The notes: generated by a model not told the origin, from the sequence alone. DNA of 64,000 bases from Undaria pinnatifida (GCA_012845835.1 JABAKD010000016.1:11250507-11314506); one strand, 5' to 3'; positions 43,109-60,879 are shown, numbered from the stretch's first letter. Program-made: numbers and translations.

Positions 43109-43792
43109 TTCGTCTTGTTAAGGGGGCTGCTGTTGTTTCTCGGGAGCGAGGTTTAGCGAGTTAACACGGCAACGATGGCGGTCTTGTTAACCTTCAATTA
43201 ACAGGATTAATCAGCAACAAATAGTACACGTATAACCACGCTGCTCGCGTGTCTTACGTGCGAGTTTGGACAGTCAAGATCCGGTCGCAACTGGAGATCG
43301 GCCTGAGCCCTTTTTTTTTACGCAGTTGGACTTGAATTTATGAACGGCGTTGTTCATGCACCAACCGGCACGGGTCTTTCCGGCCCTTTAAATCGTGCGT
43401 TGTATTCGAGAGAGGCGGTCGAAAATACAACCCCAAAACATAGAAAACACGGCTCATCTACAAAAAAAAGGCAGGAAAAGACATAACTTCGCATGGACGT
43501 CATGAACACAGTGCTGAAGAAAAATTCAGATCGAAAATCGCAGATTTGAGCGCTGCACCGCAGTAAATACCGTTGTTTTCGTTTTATATGTTTTTTCTCC
43601 TTGATCGGGAAAGATGACTGAACTACGGAATTTTGTGTAAATGTTGGTTTGTGTGAATCTTCGTCCATATCTCGTGGAGATCGACTCGAATTAGAGACAC
43701 GTCCTAGTTTTTCCCAATTTTTTTTCGCACATGCACTGCTGATGTGCCAGGGTCAGCGCCTCCCAAATTTCAAGTCCCAATACTGTTGCTAA

Positions 43793-44440
43793 TGGAAAGC
43801 CTATATTAAGTAAAACATATGATTTCCGACGATACCAGCTAAACTTTGCCTGGACGGTTTGGTTTTCTATGCCCGACTTTTTTGTTTTTTTTCGAAACTT
43901 TCCAATTTGCCGAAAAAAATGGATTTCTGGAGGCGATCTTAGGCAACCTCTGCTTTTGAAGTCTCAAGCAGATCTTGGATTAAAAGCGGCAAGATTTCGT
44001 ACAGTCCAAACACTTCGCTCGACGAAATCAACGACAGCGTCGTGAGAATTGAACATGGCTAGCTCGTAAAGGGCTCCGACCCACCCTTGGTGTACAGTGC
44101 TCACACTACCGCCGGTGACGTTGCGGGCGCCCACCAGGCTGCTGTTAGAACTACATTTGGCGGCTGGTGTGTGGAAAACAGAGACAAAGACTCTCCATCA
44201 TCTCCCAACGGGCAAGAAATAGAATTTTGATAGTATCTGACGGCAGACCACAGGATAGCGCGGGCAACCTCTCGCGCCCTAGAGCATCGATCGACATGAG
44301 TTATTTGGCGCTGTCACCTACACTTATGTCGCCCTTGTCCGGAACGAAGAGGGCTGGTCGTGGGTTGTCTCTGTCTCGAGATCGATGGTTAATCGTGGTT
44401 GTTGGACAACGCTGACCGAGGCTTCACAACATTGGCGAAA
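43793..44440. repeat. Dispersed 650-bp repeat, copy 1
   Basis: Matches 60880-61540 in the same orientation, about 75-80% identical by eye. Landmarks are ATGGATTTC, AAGCAGATCTTGGATTA, ACGACAGCGTCGTGA, GGGGCTCCGACC, CCCTTGGTGTACAG, ACATTTGGCGGCTG, TCTCCCAACGGGC and TGGACAACG. No coding frame survives, and no terminal structure was recognised. Confidence 0.8.
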
Positions 44441-44639
44441 TGAGCGGCTTCACAAATAACCAGATATATAGTCTATCGTTTCTTCCTCACAGTGACGGTA
44501 CGGCAATCTCTTCAGCAAAAAAAAAAAATCAACATCAACAACATTCTTGAAAAAAAAAAAAAACATGGTCAAATTATTCTATCGCCTTGCCATTAGCAAC
44601 GGTCGAACTCGCAGTGGTTCACGAGATCCGACTTCCTGA
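44441..44639. other. Short A-tract region between the 650-bp repeat and the palindromic array
   Basis: Contains A tracts at 44516-44529 and 44550-44563. Nothing else was seen. Confidence 0.4.
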
Positions 44640-45380
44640 AAACATTCCATGTTTTACGGCTGCCTCAACTCGTGGTTTTACGGCTGCCCCAACTCGTGGA
44701 TCTCCTTCCGTTGCACGAAAGATCATCCACGGGGCATCCCATTCGATTTGCCAAGAGATGTTCCATAGGATACGCCACGGTGTTGCTCTAAAACCCAAAA
44801 CGCACAACCCATTGGACCTCACACGGGAAATCTAACAATACCGGTATGCCATAGGACATCCCATGAGATTTGTCAACGGATGTTCCATGGGATATGCCAT
44901 GGTTTCGCTCCAAAACCCAATAACATAACCCTTAAAGGCCTCACATGGGACATCCAATAATACCGGTATGCCATAGGATATCCCATGGGAAATTTCCATC
45001 GGATGTTCCATGGGAACCCTACGCGGTATGCCGTATGGTACAATCAATCGGGGGTTCCATATTATGAGACACCCCATGGGATGTCCTATGGGATAGACTA
45101 TGCCATGGGTTTTATGCCAAGGCATTCCTCTAAACCCCATGGCATGAACCATGGGGACCTCCCATGGAATATCCAACGCCCACAGTAGTTTGCACCACAG
45201 GTAGTCTATATGCCATCGGACATGCCACGGGACTGGTATATCGTGTATCCCACAGGACATCACATGGGAGTCTCATGGGATATGCTATGGCATACGAGGT
45301 GTACCACGGCGTTTGCAGGTCCTACGGTATCCCCTGGGACATGCCACGAGTTGTTCGAAGGGATGTCATATGTATGGGAT
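44640..45380. repeat. ATGGGATATGCCATGG palindromic array
   Basis: Roughly 740 bp of imperfect units around GATGTTCCATGGGATATGCC and CATCCCATGAGATTT, in which the 6-mers CCATGG, CCCATG and CATGGG recur on both strands. 44745-44870 and 44880-45000 align as direct copies (TGCTCTAAAACCCAA against CGCTCCAAAACCCAA, then AATACCGGTATGCCATAGGA). Confidence 0.8.
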
Positions 45381-46115
45381 ATGCCATGGGGATGGGGCTC
45401 GTTAGGGGACGGGTGGGGCAGGTCAATTTGTGCGTGGAAACTATAAACCCTTCTTGTGGGGGAGGGGGGGGGAAATGTGCCGGGGGGGGGGCGGGGGGCG
45501 GGGGGGGGAGGGCTTTAGGTCGCATAGATGTAGGGGTTTGCTATGCGCGTGGTGCTAGGTCTAGGCGATGGTTATATACTATGATAGGTACACCTTGTAC
45601 CCCATATCATAAGAGTGTCCCATGAGATCCTGGGGATATCTGTATCCTCACACCATACGCCATGGGGTTAGGGGTTGGGTTAGGGAACAGCAGTACGCTA
45701 TTGAGATATCCTATGATAGTCGTGTACGATACGATATTGGCCACAATCCTGCTGCTGCAGTTGCTGCAATGGCTGCTGCTGCTGCTGCTGCTGATTCTGC
45801 TTGTATGCGATGTTGCAGCGTGTTGTATATACAACTATATACCTAGACCTCGCCCCCTTCGGACGTCTCGCTCGGCATATCCTCCCCCCTCTCAGCCCTT
45901 CTCAGCACGTAATTGCCGAAAAGAAAATTAGTTGCTGGGGAAAAGAACCGTCCCGAAGTTCCTTGCCTTCCTTGCTTTCCCTAGTCTCATTCTTACTTAC
46001 TTTTTAGCTCTCATTCTCTGATCTTTACTGCTTGCTCTCTGAATTTTTTTTTTTGCTTTTTCAGCAACTTCTTTTTTGTACTTTTATTTGAAGTTGGCCA
46101 ATTGCTGGCTGTTGA

Positions 46116-48557
46116 GAGGGAATTGCCGTTGACGGCTGCAAACAATTTGAATTTGAAATTTGCCGGATCGGCAATAACAATTTGAAGTTGAAATTTGCGA
46201 AGCGGACCAAGGCTAGTGCGGGAGGAGGCTCCGCCAACAGTGGGGGTGGTGGAGGTTCAGGATCAGGCGTGTGGAAGCTGGTCGGGCAAGAACGGGACTC
46301 AGCTTCTTCTGGCAATCCTGATTGGCCGTGCCCGAGCAAGGGTTGTGACGGCTTCCTCATCGCACGAAATAGGAGAAACAGGAGTTCCCAGTACGCTGTC
46401 TGCGACACCTGCAGGAGTGACGAGCCTTCCACGTGCCAAGCTTTTCATAACCTTAACAAGAAGCACTGGGGAAGCGGCGACAACCCTCGTGTGTGTGACT
46501 GGTGTGACGCGGACACCTGTGATTCACCTTCGATCGGCGTCCCTAACGAAGGAGCTGAGAGCTTGACGAAACGTGAGTTACATTTCTGTTGTTGTGCTGT
46601 GATTTCTTTTTCATGCGTACAAACACACTTTTGCATGTACGAGTATGATACGAGTACGTGTACGGGGCAGTCCCGTCATCGCGGTGTAAGCGGGAATTGT
46701 ACAAGTACTCAGGTCTACGAGTAGACCTTTGCAGTGACGCTGTGTGTGATGCGATTTCTTTTTCATACGTACAGCCAAACACACTTACTTCATGTATGTA
46801 CGACTACGAGTACGGGGCAGTCCCGTCATCGGGGTAAGCGGGGGTTGAACAAGTGGTTCATGCAGTGACGCTTTGTGCTGTGATATAAACACACGTTTTG
46901 GATGTACGACTACGACTACGTGGTATCTATACATATGTCATGTAAGACGCAATGAAAACGGGCAAGTCTCATCACGGGGGTCAGCCAGGGTTGTAAAAAT
47001 GGTCCATGCAGTAATAAATAACACAGCAGCATGATACCTCAGCACCAGTCGCAGTACACACTGGAGGTTGATATATAGCAGTAAACAGAAGCTGAAGTTA
47101 ACCTGGGTGATGCTGGAGAGCAGTCCCGTGATTGGGGTTAGCGAGTTGTTCATGTAGTGACGCGGTGTACTACTACTGTTACTCATTTTTCATACAACCA
47201 CATGAACTCTTTGTATTAACGAGTACAAGTAGGGTGCGCAACCTCTTCAGGAATCGCAGTACACGTCGGTCGTAATAGTGTTGATAGCAGCAGTAATAGA
47301 GTAGTACCGAACAATATATATAGCAGGTACTGTCTCTTACCCTTCGTTGTCGGTATTCCGCCGGTAGGCCTTATATAGCAGTATACCGGGGCTTACGCTT
47401 ACCAGTTGCGACTGTGAATCCCGTTCGTTCCTGTCCCAGTGGTGGTTTCATAGGTGTTAGCAACGTTGTGGTACCAGGCAGGGCTTTGCCCATAAACGAC
47501 CGCTTTCATTACAACAGCAGTGTTAAATTGTACGACTTCCTTTCCAACTTTGGAAATCGACGACAGCTACGTGGCCTTACTATTTTGAACATTCACTGAA
47601 CGCAAGGTATTCCCATCCGTTGTTGTCGTTTGCAGAATCCCTGCGAAGCAGCCGCCGAGGGCCGCCAAGTCGGCGAGGACATAAACACGAAGTGCACCGG
47701 CGACATCAAGGTCGGTGACCTCCTGAAGAAGGCAGGCGACCACTTGCTCGATATACATCCCGCATTCCATTCCCACGGTGCCACGAGGGCGTTCGACATC
47801 GAGGTACGTTCCACTCTTATCTTGCGTCCTGTGTGTCACGAGTCGAGACATCCATGTCTCTTGCTCAAGACTAGGGGATGGCGTGCGGATATAGTCTATG
47901 AAGTGCGGCTCTTTTTCCAAGTACCAAGAGCAAGTACAACAATACCACAACAATTACTAACAGCGTAAGGAGCTACAATAATTTGGATGGTTACGACGTC
48001 TGCTGGAGAGAAGTACGAATACTTTTTTACGCATACTTATGTTATAAGGCTTAGTTTGGGTAAGCTATTGGTTAACCTGTGCAAGTGGTCAAACGGACTA
48101 AAAGTACCCCACTAATACCTTAACAAATGGCGTCGTCGACAGACCATGGGTTTTTGGGTCGTGGGTTCGATCCCCACATCCACCATAATAAACTTTTTCA
48201 GATTTTCCCATGGCGAACTTGAAAAATACTCTCCCCGGCTTACCCAGGAAATGAAACGGCTTGGATAAATGACAGGTCTGCCCGTATATACGGCCGACCT
48301 TCTATCCCGCCGTTTAAGGGGGGGAGAGTGTTATAAGGCTTAGTTTGGGTAAGCTATTGGTTAACCTGTGCAAGTGGTCAAACGGACTAATACCCCACTA
48401 ATTCCTTGACACTTATCGACGTTCTCCCGCCCTGCTTCAACGTTTGTGGACAGATCCACAAGACCATCGACAAAAAACAAGAGTGCAAGGTGCTGGGTAC
48501 CTCCGCTGAGGAGGAAGAGTCCAAGCAAGCCTGCATGCTCCTTCGGAAGCAATGTTG
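46116..48557 (+). CDS. Cysteine-rich protein of unknown function (three exons recognised)
   Basis: Not assigned to a family. Exon A (frame open from 46116, donor GTGAGT at 46573) encodes a Gly/Ser linker and then a Cys-rich module with CPSKGC, CDTC, CQAF, CDWC and a further Cys (nine Cys in about 70 residues), like a small zinc ribbon or disulfide module. Exon B (47636-47803, acceptor TTTGCAG, donor GTACGT) reads NPCEAAAEGRQVGEDINTKC and onward. Exon C (48454-48557, acceptor GTGGACAG, stop TGA) reads IHKTIDKKQECKVLGTSAEE and ends LLRKQC. B to C is phase 0 and consistent. A to B is not: A ends in phase 1 and B starts in phase 0, so an exon between them is missing, another donor is used, or A belongs to another transcript. 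The 5' start is unresolved because exon A has no upstream in-frame ATG. A 372-bp TRIM element lies in the B-C intron. Confidence 0.45.
46593..47200. repeat. Tandem repeat (about 135 bp) in the first recognised intron of the cysteine-rich gene
   Basis: Units at about 46593, 46738 and 46868, and a decayed one near 47112, share GTGATTTCTTTTTCAT, AAACACAC, GTACGA.TACGA.TACG, GGGCAGTCCCGTCATC and GGTTCATGCAGTGACGC. There are no stable frames. Confidence 0.75.
48040..48411 (+). mobile_element. TRIM-type miniature LTR retrotransposon (372 bp)
   Basis: Two direct repeats, 48040-48125 (86 bp) and 48329-48411 (83 bp), differ by one 3-nt gap and a few substitutions. Each begins TGTTATAAGG and ends in TTRACA or TTGACA, so both have TG...CA ends. 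Both sides carry CTTA (48036-48039 and 48412-48415), a 4-bp target-site duplication that can be read as 5-6 bp because of shared bases. Just inside the left repeat is TGGCGTCGTCGACAG (from 48128), a plausible tRNA primer-binding site. Just before the right repeat is a purine tract (AAGGGGGGGAGAG), as expected for plus-strand priming. The 203-bp interior is non-coding. It also holds GTGGGTTCGATCCCCAC followed by ATCCACCA (48161-48185), a perfect tRNA T-arm with a CCA-like end. It lies in the last intron of the cysteine-rich gene. Strand is set by the PBS-to-PPT order. Confidence 0.85.
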
Positions 48558-50384
48558 ACAGCACGTTCTTTATAGAACGTTAAGTTGTGGTTTATTATAC
48601 CAGCATCGTTTTTTGAGAACTATGCCTAAATGCGTGCTCTTCGTCTTTCAGGAATACAAATGTACTTCACATGTTTGCGGTGTGTGCGTTCAAGTTCCTG
48701 CTTCCAGCATGTTTTTTTTGGCACTGCGCTCCTTTACATCTTAAGTTGTAGTTTTCCTGTCTCTATCCTTGACAAGCGCGTGCCTGGTGTTTATGCACTG
48801 CGATAATCTATTGTTGATGATCGACTTAGAGAGAGAGCTATTGAAGTGTACAGGACCTACATAGGCGCTACCTGAGAGGTGGAAGGATATGCCAAGGAAG
48901 TCCTCCGACTTGCCCATCATGGATTGGGCGAATGGATGATAATAACAAACTCATAATCATAATCGTCTCTATCCTGTACCGTTGTACTATATATGGACCT
49001 CTTGGCATTTTCAAGTCGCCAGTTGCGCCATTTGTGCTTCTTTTCCGCCTTTCTACTGAATGTCTATTCCTCCTTCCGCAAGCGTAGCGGGCGGCGCCCA
49101 GCCGCCCGCGAGCGAAGCCCTTGTACCTGGTACGTTTGAGTTTCAGCCAAAAGTTAAAAGTTAAAAGGGTTGGCTCGTTCAGGAATTCAAATTTGCAAAT
49201 TTGCTCATGCCGCAGAATTATAAGCAGCAGCCTGGCCTTCTAGAGCCCGGAAAAGGGAGAGCTGCGTCCGCTTCGGCTACTACTGCCACTACTTGAGAGT
49301 GCTACTGATATTGACACCTAGAGAAGGGGGACTATGGGCCTCGTCGTCGTGAGCTATCGCTATATTGACGATGACCATGCTGATGCATTCCGGACACCAG
49401 CAAAGCATGTTCCTACCAAACACAAAAAAGGCAAAATCAGCAGTTGTCGGCCCAACTGCTGTCGTAAAACACACTCTGAGATACCGGTGAGGAGACATAA
49501 ACTCAGCGGTAGCCGTGCCACCAACACTCACAGGCGTTCGTGGTGGCATGGTTAGCACGTGTCGCACGCAGAGACGAAGGTAGCCAGCTGAAGTTTAGTC
49601 GTGCAGTCGTGCAGTCGTGCTGTCGAGCTCGTTTTTTAAAAAAGTGGGTCGGGGTGTTCCACACCAACAGACTATTTTTTTTTCATGGGCTGTAGGGGGA
49701 CGTAGATTGGGTGAAATGGCGAAACCGCCAACACGAAACGCGCCAACGGCAAGAAGAATGAACAAGATTCGGAATTCCGGATTCTGGATTCTGGATTCGG
49801 GGATGAAGGCGAAAAGGCTGGAACTCTGTACTGAAGTACCCGTCCCATTGCCGCCCGAATCTCGCCGGGAGCAGTTGCTCACGATATACGGTTGGTCACC
49901 GAGGTGTCGACTCTTCGTTCAAGAGACTATGGAAGAGGGCACGTCACGTTCATCGTCTTGTATTTTGTAGAACTATGACCCCTCTGCCCCAGTGTCTCGT
50001 CCGACAGCAGTCGTGAGTTGTACGGCAGTTTTACGTTGTTAGCTTCCCTTGCCGCATTGGCCCAGCGTCAGTCTCCGTGTGGCCGCGTTGACCTGTTCTG
50101 CTTACAGGCACCTGGTCCCTGGCATGTACTACGTACTCATGCAGGGAACGAAGAGAGAGGGTATTTATTTATTGGCGCATCGACTGCGGTCCCCGTAGCC
50201 GAGGCGTTGTTGACCCGTGACTCTGAGCCACCTCAGAACCTACCTGCCCAGAAATCTGGGAAATGATATTCTTGAGAGAACAGAGGCGACGTGTGCGCGG
50301 CTGCAAAAATACACACGGAGGGCGCAGAACGGGTTACTCGGCCCGCGGGGGGGGGGGGGGGTGGGGGCGTCGAGCAAAGCAAAG

Positions 50385-50423
<39 letters not shown>

Positions 50424-50859
50424 GTGGCCATGTGGCCTTCCTACGCCAGACGCCAGACACAATTCCCGCGACGAGGGTCGCCTTTGGGAAGTCAGAGCGA
50501 AACTAAACAGTGTCGAAAATATGTAACGGATATTACAATGCGGGATCGACCACACGATCAATCCGGGCTGCCGAGAGGAATACAGCAGTAATATAGGGCA
50601 TCTTCCCGACTGCAATGCAAGGAGCTGCAGTAGGACACGCGCAGCATGGCGACACTTATTTGTACAGTAGACGCTAGATAACATCGCACTCACTCGGACT
50701 ATTATTGTCGGTTCACTGTGCATGGGCCCGAAAAGATCGAGGTGAAACAGGCGAAACGAATCTTAACAAACATGCAGAGCATTACCAGTCCGGCGGTAGT
50801 GTGGTACGTACGGTGTGCGAGCAGTAGCAGTGTGGTGCTCTCGTAGCGGTGAATACCCG
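48558..50859. other. No supported gene
   Basis: Includes GGAATTCCGGATTCTGGATTCTGG (49780-49803), the CAG run, a G tract (50347-50360) and AAAAGTTAAAAG (49149-49163). No conserved frame was seen. Confidence 0.35.
50388..50422. repeat. (CAG)n microsatellite
   Basis: Eleven or so CAG units preceded by AAAGCAAAGC. No gene was recognised around it. Confidence 0.9.
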
Positions 50860-51470
50860 CCGAGTGCCCGTGCTAAATGGGTACCCGCTAACTTTGGAAC
50901 CCCTGCTCGAGAGTACCGGCTAATTTGTGCGGGTACCTGGGTACCTGTTTAACAGCTGGGTACCTGTATCCGTCTGATCTCCGGGTACCCATCTAACAGC
51001 CTGGTACCCGAGTGCCCAGGACATTTTGATTTTAATCGATCGTGATGGTATAGACTACCCGAGTACTCGGGACATTTCAACCGATCATGCTTGGAACAAA
51101 TGAAGGGTTAGTTGGTACCGCAACGGGTACGCAATACGGCCCAGGGGACGTGATCTAGGGCATGAAAAGTTGCCACCCCCAGAGTTCCCCAGGTAACCCA
51201 ACTGGTACACTGACACCCGTTTAATATGGGTGCCCGGGGAATTGAGACATCAACTCCATTTTGATAATGGTTTCCGGGAGAATGTGTACTGGATTTTGGC
51301 ACGAAATGTGGCCCAGGCGACGTGGCTGAAGGGACGTTAAGTTGCCATCTCCTGGAGTTTCGAAGGCAACCAACGGGTACGCGAGGCTTTAATACTCGGC
51401 GAGTATGATATGCCACTCGTCCCCGTGACGGGTGATAGCAAGCCGGGTGATACTCGCGAGCACCCGGGTA
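50860..51470. repeat. GGGTACCCG-rich degenerate repeat with a 180-bp direct duplication
   Basis: 50860-51010 has ACCCGCTAA, GGGTACCTGGGTACC and CTAACAGC.TGGTACC. 51110-51215 and 51290-51380 are direct copies (GGCCCAGGGGACGTGA against GGCCCAGGCGACGTGG, then AAGTTGCCA and CAACGGGTACGC). Confidence 0.65.
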
Positions 51471-51563
51471 GTTGGCCAAAGGGTAACACCTCTACATCCG
51501 ATGATATCCCGACAGCCATAATCCGAAAGCTGCGGGTATTGAATGCTTTTCTCTCTGTCGGCT

Positions 51564-51632
51564 GTGAGCTGATTGATGGACACCACGTGAGCTGATTGAT
51601 GGGCACAACGTGAGCTGATTGATGGGCACAAC
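51564..51632. repeat. 23-bp x 3 tandem repeat
   Basis: Three consecutive GTGAGCTGATTGATGGRCAC units, with ACAAC/ACCAC at the joins. Confidence 0.9.
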
Positions 51633-51672
51633 GCAAAACATCACCAGTGTCACAGGCTACGATACGTATACT

Positions 51673-51965
51673 GATGCGTGCTAAGACAGAGATGCACACC
51701 CATTCTTTTTCTAATACTACCCCTCAATTCGGGAGCTTAAACCCCCTCTCAAAAACTGATTTGGAGCGAAAAAAAAAAACTGCTACTTTTTTACACCCGG
51801 GTCCGGATAAAATAAAAAATCTCGTAGCCTAGGTACACAACGAGAACCATGCAAAATAAATGGGGCGTATTTTCCGACGATGTAGGGTTAAGGAGCCCCG
51901 TCATTCAGAAAACATTTCAGCCAAAAAACGGTATACCTTAATACCTGTATCGTAGCACGTGCGTC
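51673..51965. mobile_element. MITE, family GACGCG (second near-complete copy)
   Basis: About 293 bp, sharing with the 33709 copy the order: degraded left terminus (ATGCGTGCTAAGACAGAG), CCCCTCAATTC, AAAACTGATTTGGAG, GGGTTAAGGAGCCCC, CATTCAGAAAAC, GGTATACCTTAATACC and right terminus CTGTATCGTAGCACGTGCGTC. TGATG lies next to both ends and may be a target duplication. Confidence 0.7.
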
Positions 51966-52923
51966 TGATGTGGAAACGCGGCTATTATCAATCGTATATG
52001 GAGCCGAAGATACGTACGTAGACGAATGCAGGAGGGAAAGTCAGTCTTAGATCGAGCATGGTGAGAACCACAGTTAGTACGGCATCGCAACACTCAAAGC
52101 CTTGTTAGGTCAAGTTTAGACCGTGGATTACTCCAACACAGCAACACCAGTCCCCGAAGACATTATTACTCGACGACAAGCATGCCTCGCTTCCATAAAA
52201 GACTTTCCAATCCTAAAAAAAGATGACACGAAACCTCTGGAATATATCGTATATCTCGAGGGCTCCTCCGTCGGCCTATTCAACTCTTTTAACACTGCAC
52301 TCCCGTTTCGGGGTAAAAACATCTGGAATTAGAGTGGGAAACTCGGGAGTCGGAAAGGGTTTCAAGAGAAACGTGGCAACGGTGGTCGGTCCCCGGTTCG
52401 GGTGAGGTTCTAGGGATTACCATTGCCGCTTCCTTCCGATAATTCTTCCCGAAAAACAAGAACCGGCGCACAGACGCTAACGGTGGCTCTCTCGCCCTGC
52501 TGCATCGTGTACCCCGCCTCATCCCGCTCCGTGCGCACCGCCGAACGCTAGAAAACATAGCTAACGGCCGTGCGCTCCTTCAACCAAGATTTAACAATCG
52601 CGCGCTCAATCGGGGCCTTGTTCCTATTCTAAAGGCCTCTGACAATCGTGTGCTCAATCAAAAGCCCAACAATCGTGTTTCTCAGCCAAAAAAACGAACA
52701 TCGTGTTTTCAACAAAAAGGCCCGCAACTCGTTCTTCTCAATCAAAAGGCAAAGGCCTAGCACCCGTGTTCTCAACTAAAAAAGAACTGACAACCGCGTT
52801 CTAAACCAAAAGGCCCAACAGACATGCTCTCAATCAAGGCCAAACAGTCACGTGCTTTCTCTCAGTCAAGGCCTAACCCCGCTCCCCATCGCCTTTCTTT
52901 GCCTTCCCACCCCAAATCCTTTC
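51966..52923. other. Region downstream of aminopeptidase copy 2: no gene
   Basis: 52600-52870 has degenerate CTCAATCAAAAGGCC / CAATCGTGTTCTCAA units of about 35 bp. The 3' UTR of copy 2 should start at 52923. Confidence 0.45.
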
Positions 52924-58638
<5,715 letters not shown>

Positions 58639-58779
58639 CTGCTCAGCCGTGCGCGCGCGCGATATTTAACCAAGAAAAATTAGTACCAATGGAATCAACC
58701 CGCGGTGTGGGGAGCACTCGTTGAGCCAAAAAACGGTATACCCCCTGCCGGGTAAGCTCTTCAATTATAGAACTACTGT

Positions 58780-58960
58780 ATCGGTTAGCATGATGAGTTC
58801 ACGAGTACAACGGTTGATGTTTTGGACTAGCGAAAAAAAATAATGGTCGGGTTGCGCAAACGAACGCCTTTGAAGTCATGCTACGGGTGAGAGAGATCGA
58901 GCTTCTCACGATGGGAGCTCAGAAAATTCTTAGAATCTGCCGCACCTCTACCGCGGGCAG
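58780..58960. repeat. Dispersed 180-bp repeat, copy 2
   Basis: Relative of 21500-21690 in the same orientation, ending GGGAGCTCAGAAAATTCTTA. It lies just upstream of the first recognised exon of aminopeptidase copy 2. Confidence 0.7.
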
Positions 58961-60879
58961 ACCCAATGCTACACCTTAATGGTCAACCCAGTAAGCGCGA
59001 GTATCAACCACGATAGGGGAGTTATGTCCCTTTACAAGAGATTTTTTTTTTTCATTGGCTCGGGGTCACTCCCGCGAGCGACCCCGCTGTTCTCTGCTGC
59101 CATAGGCTTTCCTGCGGATTTAATGCTTCGATATTAATAGCCAAAAGGGATGGTTAGCCAGGCGGGGGCCAAACGAATCGCCTAACTTGTTATTGTGAGC
59201 GAGCTACAGAGTCACTCGTGCAAATGGCCCAGACTGTGGGTAGTGATGATTGGGGGGTGTCCCTTGCCATAGCCTTGATCTTAAACACACAGTAATTATC
59301 CCTCTATAGCAGCGGTAGGTGCCAGCCGGAAATACCGGCATTACAGCGGCAACCCGAACTGCGGTAGTCCGCATGCTGTCATTATGTTCCCATCTGTGCC
59401 ACGCGATTTCACAGGCACTAAAGCAGGCAACCGGCGCTATGGAGGGAGCTCTACCGTACCTTATATTGCACCCATTTAGTGCAGAGTACGATTTTAGAGC
59501 ACATATAGTTGGAACTATTTACCATTCCAAAATATTGTAAGTATGGTACTAATCGTGAGATTTTCAACGGAGAATTTTGGGATCGGGAACCGGGCCAAGA
59601 ATAATGTGTGCTCTGTGGCGTGCAATAAATACGTACCTGTGGTTGAATAGTAAACATTGATGGAAGCAGCATGGCAGGCGCGTGAGTGGTAGTACCAAGT
59701 GTATACAGCACAGGACGGTGCTAGCCGACCGGTAGAATACGCGAACGGACAGTGTGCTGTTGCTAGTAGCCAGCGCGATTTTTTATATCTTGGCTTGGGA
59801 GGGAGAGCTACTGGCTGACACGTCTATCGCAGTATCCACCTCTGTGGCATGCTCTGCCAATAAAAACGCATCTCCTGCCCTTCACTGTCTAGGTTCTACT
59901 ATATGCATTCCCGGACTACCGAGACACCAATATGGCGCAACACCATTCCACTCCTTCACACCCAAGGTTACGCCGGGACTTCTGCAGTATACCCCATACA
60001 TTTTCCTGACCTGGCCGCCGCTGCGCACCCCAGCCAGCTGCTCATTTACGACACACGCGTTCCGCATCCTCCGCATTAGCACGGGTGTAAACCTTATGCG
60101 CTTCAGACTTCATTCCTTCTGGTTGTATGACACGTTCCGACACGTCGCCTCCAGCCGCGAGCGTCGAGGCGCGCCCTATCTGCAGCGGGTGGAGGCCGTA
60201 CTCTTGGGGGTTTATGACCCGATTTAGACACTACCTCTCTCAGCGCTTTGAACGCCTGACCATATCCCCCTTCTACTTGTTGTCCGGAACGGTACGAGGA
60301 AAGTGGCGCGTGTTCGGGTAGTGCTGCATGACACGACACGCGTACGACCATGAGAGCGACGGCTCCGCTGGCCTAACCCAGCCCGGAACGCGGGCCCCGA
60401 CCCTCGCTCCTTGTACCTACAACGACGCTGCCATCTTGAGCCCGATCGCCTTGACGGCCGCAGAATCGCTTCTCAACACGATCGGCATCACTCCATTGCA
60501 GACGCCGCAATTGGCTTGTCACCGGAAAATAACGCTACATCACCCCGTGTGAGAGAATGCGCTGGATGCGCTACACCCTGGCCATTAGCAAATACTTCGC
60601 CTGACCTGGCAAAGAAAAACAAACTCATGCCCAGACACAACCAGAGTACTCTACCCCAGACCCCAGGTAGGTGTAAGGGCCTGTCCCGCGATCAGCAGAT
60701 CCCATGATAGCGGGAGGTGCACCCGCGGGCGCGTGCCCGCCAATATATGCCCCCATGAGGTATCTTGCAAGTCAGTCTTGATTAATGGCGATCGAATCGG
60801 AAGCTCGACACCAACATCAACCCGACGAAAATGCTCAATCGCAGCTACGACGTAGCTAGCATAGATCGGTTATAATGAA
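58961..60879. other. Upstream of aminopeptidase copy 2 exon 8: no gene recognised
   Basis: Either intron 7 of copy 2 or the sequence beyond its truncation point. The 157-codon plus-strand frame (59754-60227) was not recognised. Exons 1-7 of the aminopeptidase were searched for and not seen. Confidence 0.4.

Noticed and set aside
48140-48190. A tRNA gene
   Set aside because: Only a T-arm and a CCA-like end are present; no D-arm, anticodon arm or 5' acceptor strand pairs with it, and it lies inside the TRIM element.
50233-50723. Poly-Gln/poly-Ala/poly-Leu frames around the CAG run
   Set aside because: All three frames of the microsatellite are open; there is no conserved sequence on either side.
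60037-60345. Plus-strand frames near 59.7-60.3 kb as a gene upstream of aminopeptidase copy 2
   Set aside because: No family resemblance, no splice signals, and overlapping frames on the other strand are equally open.
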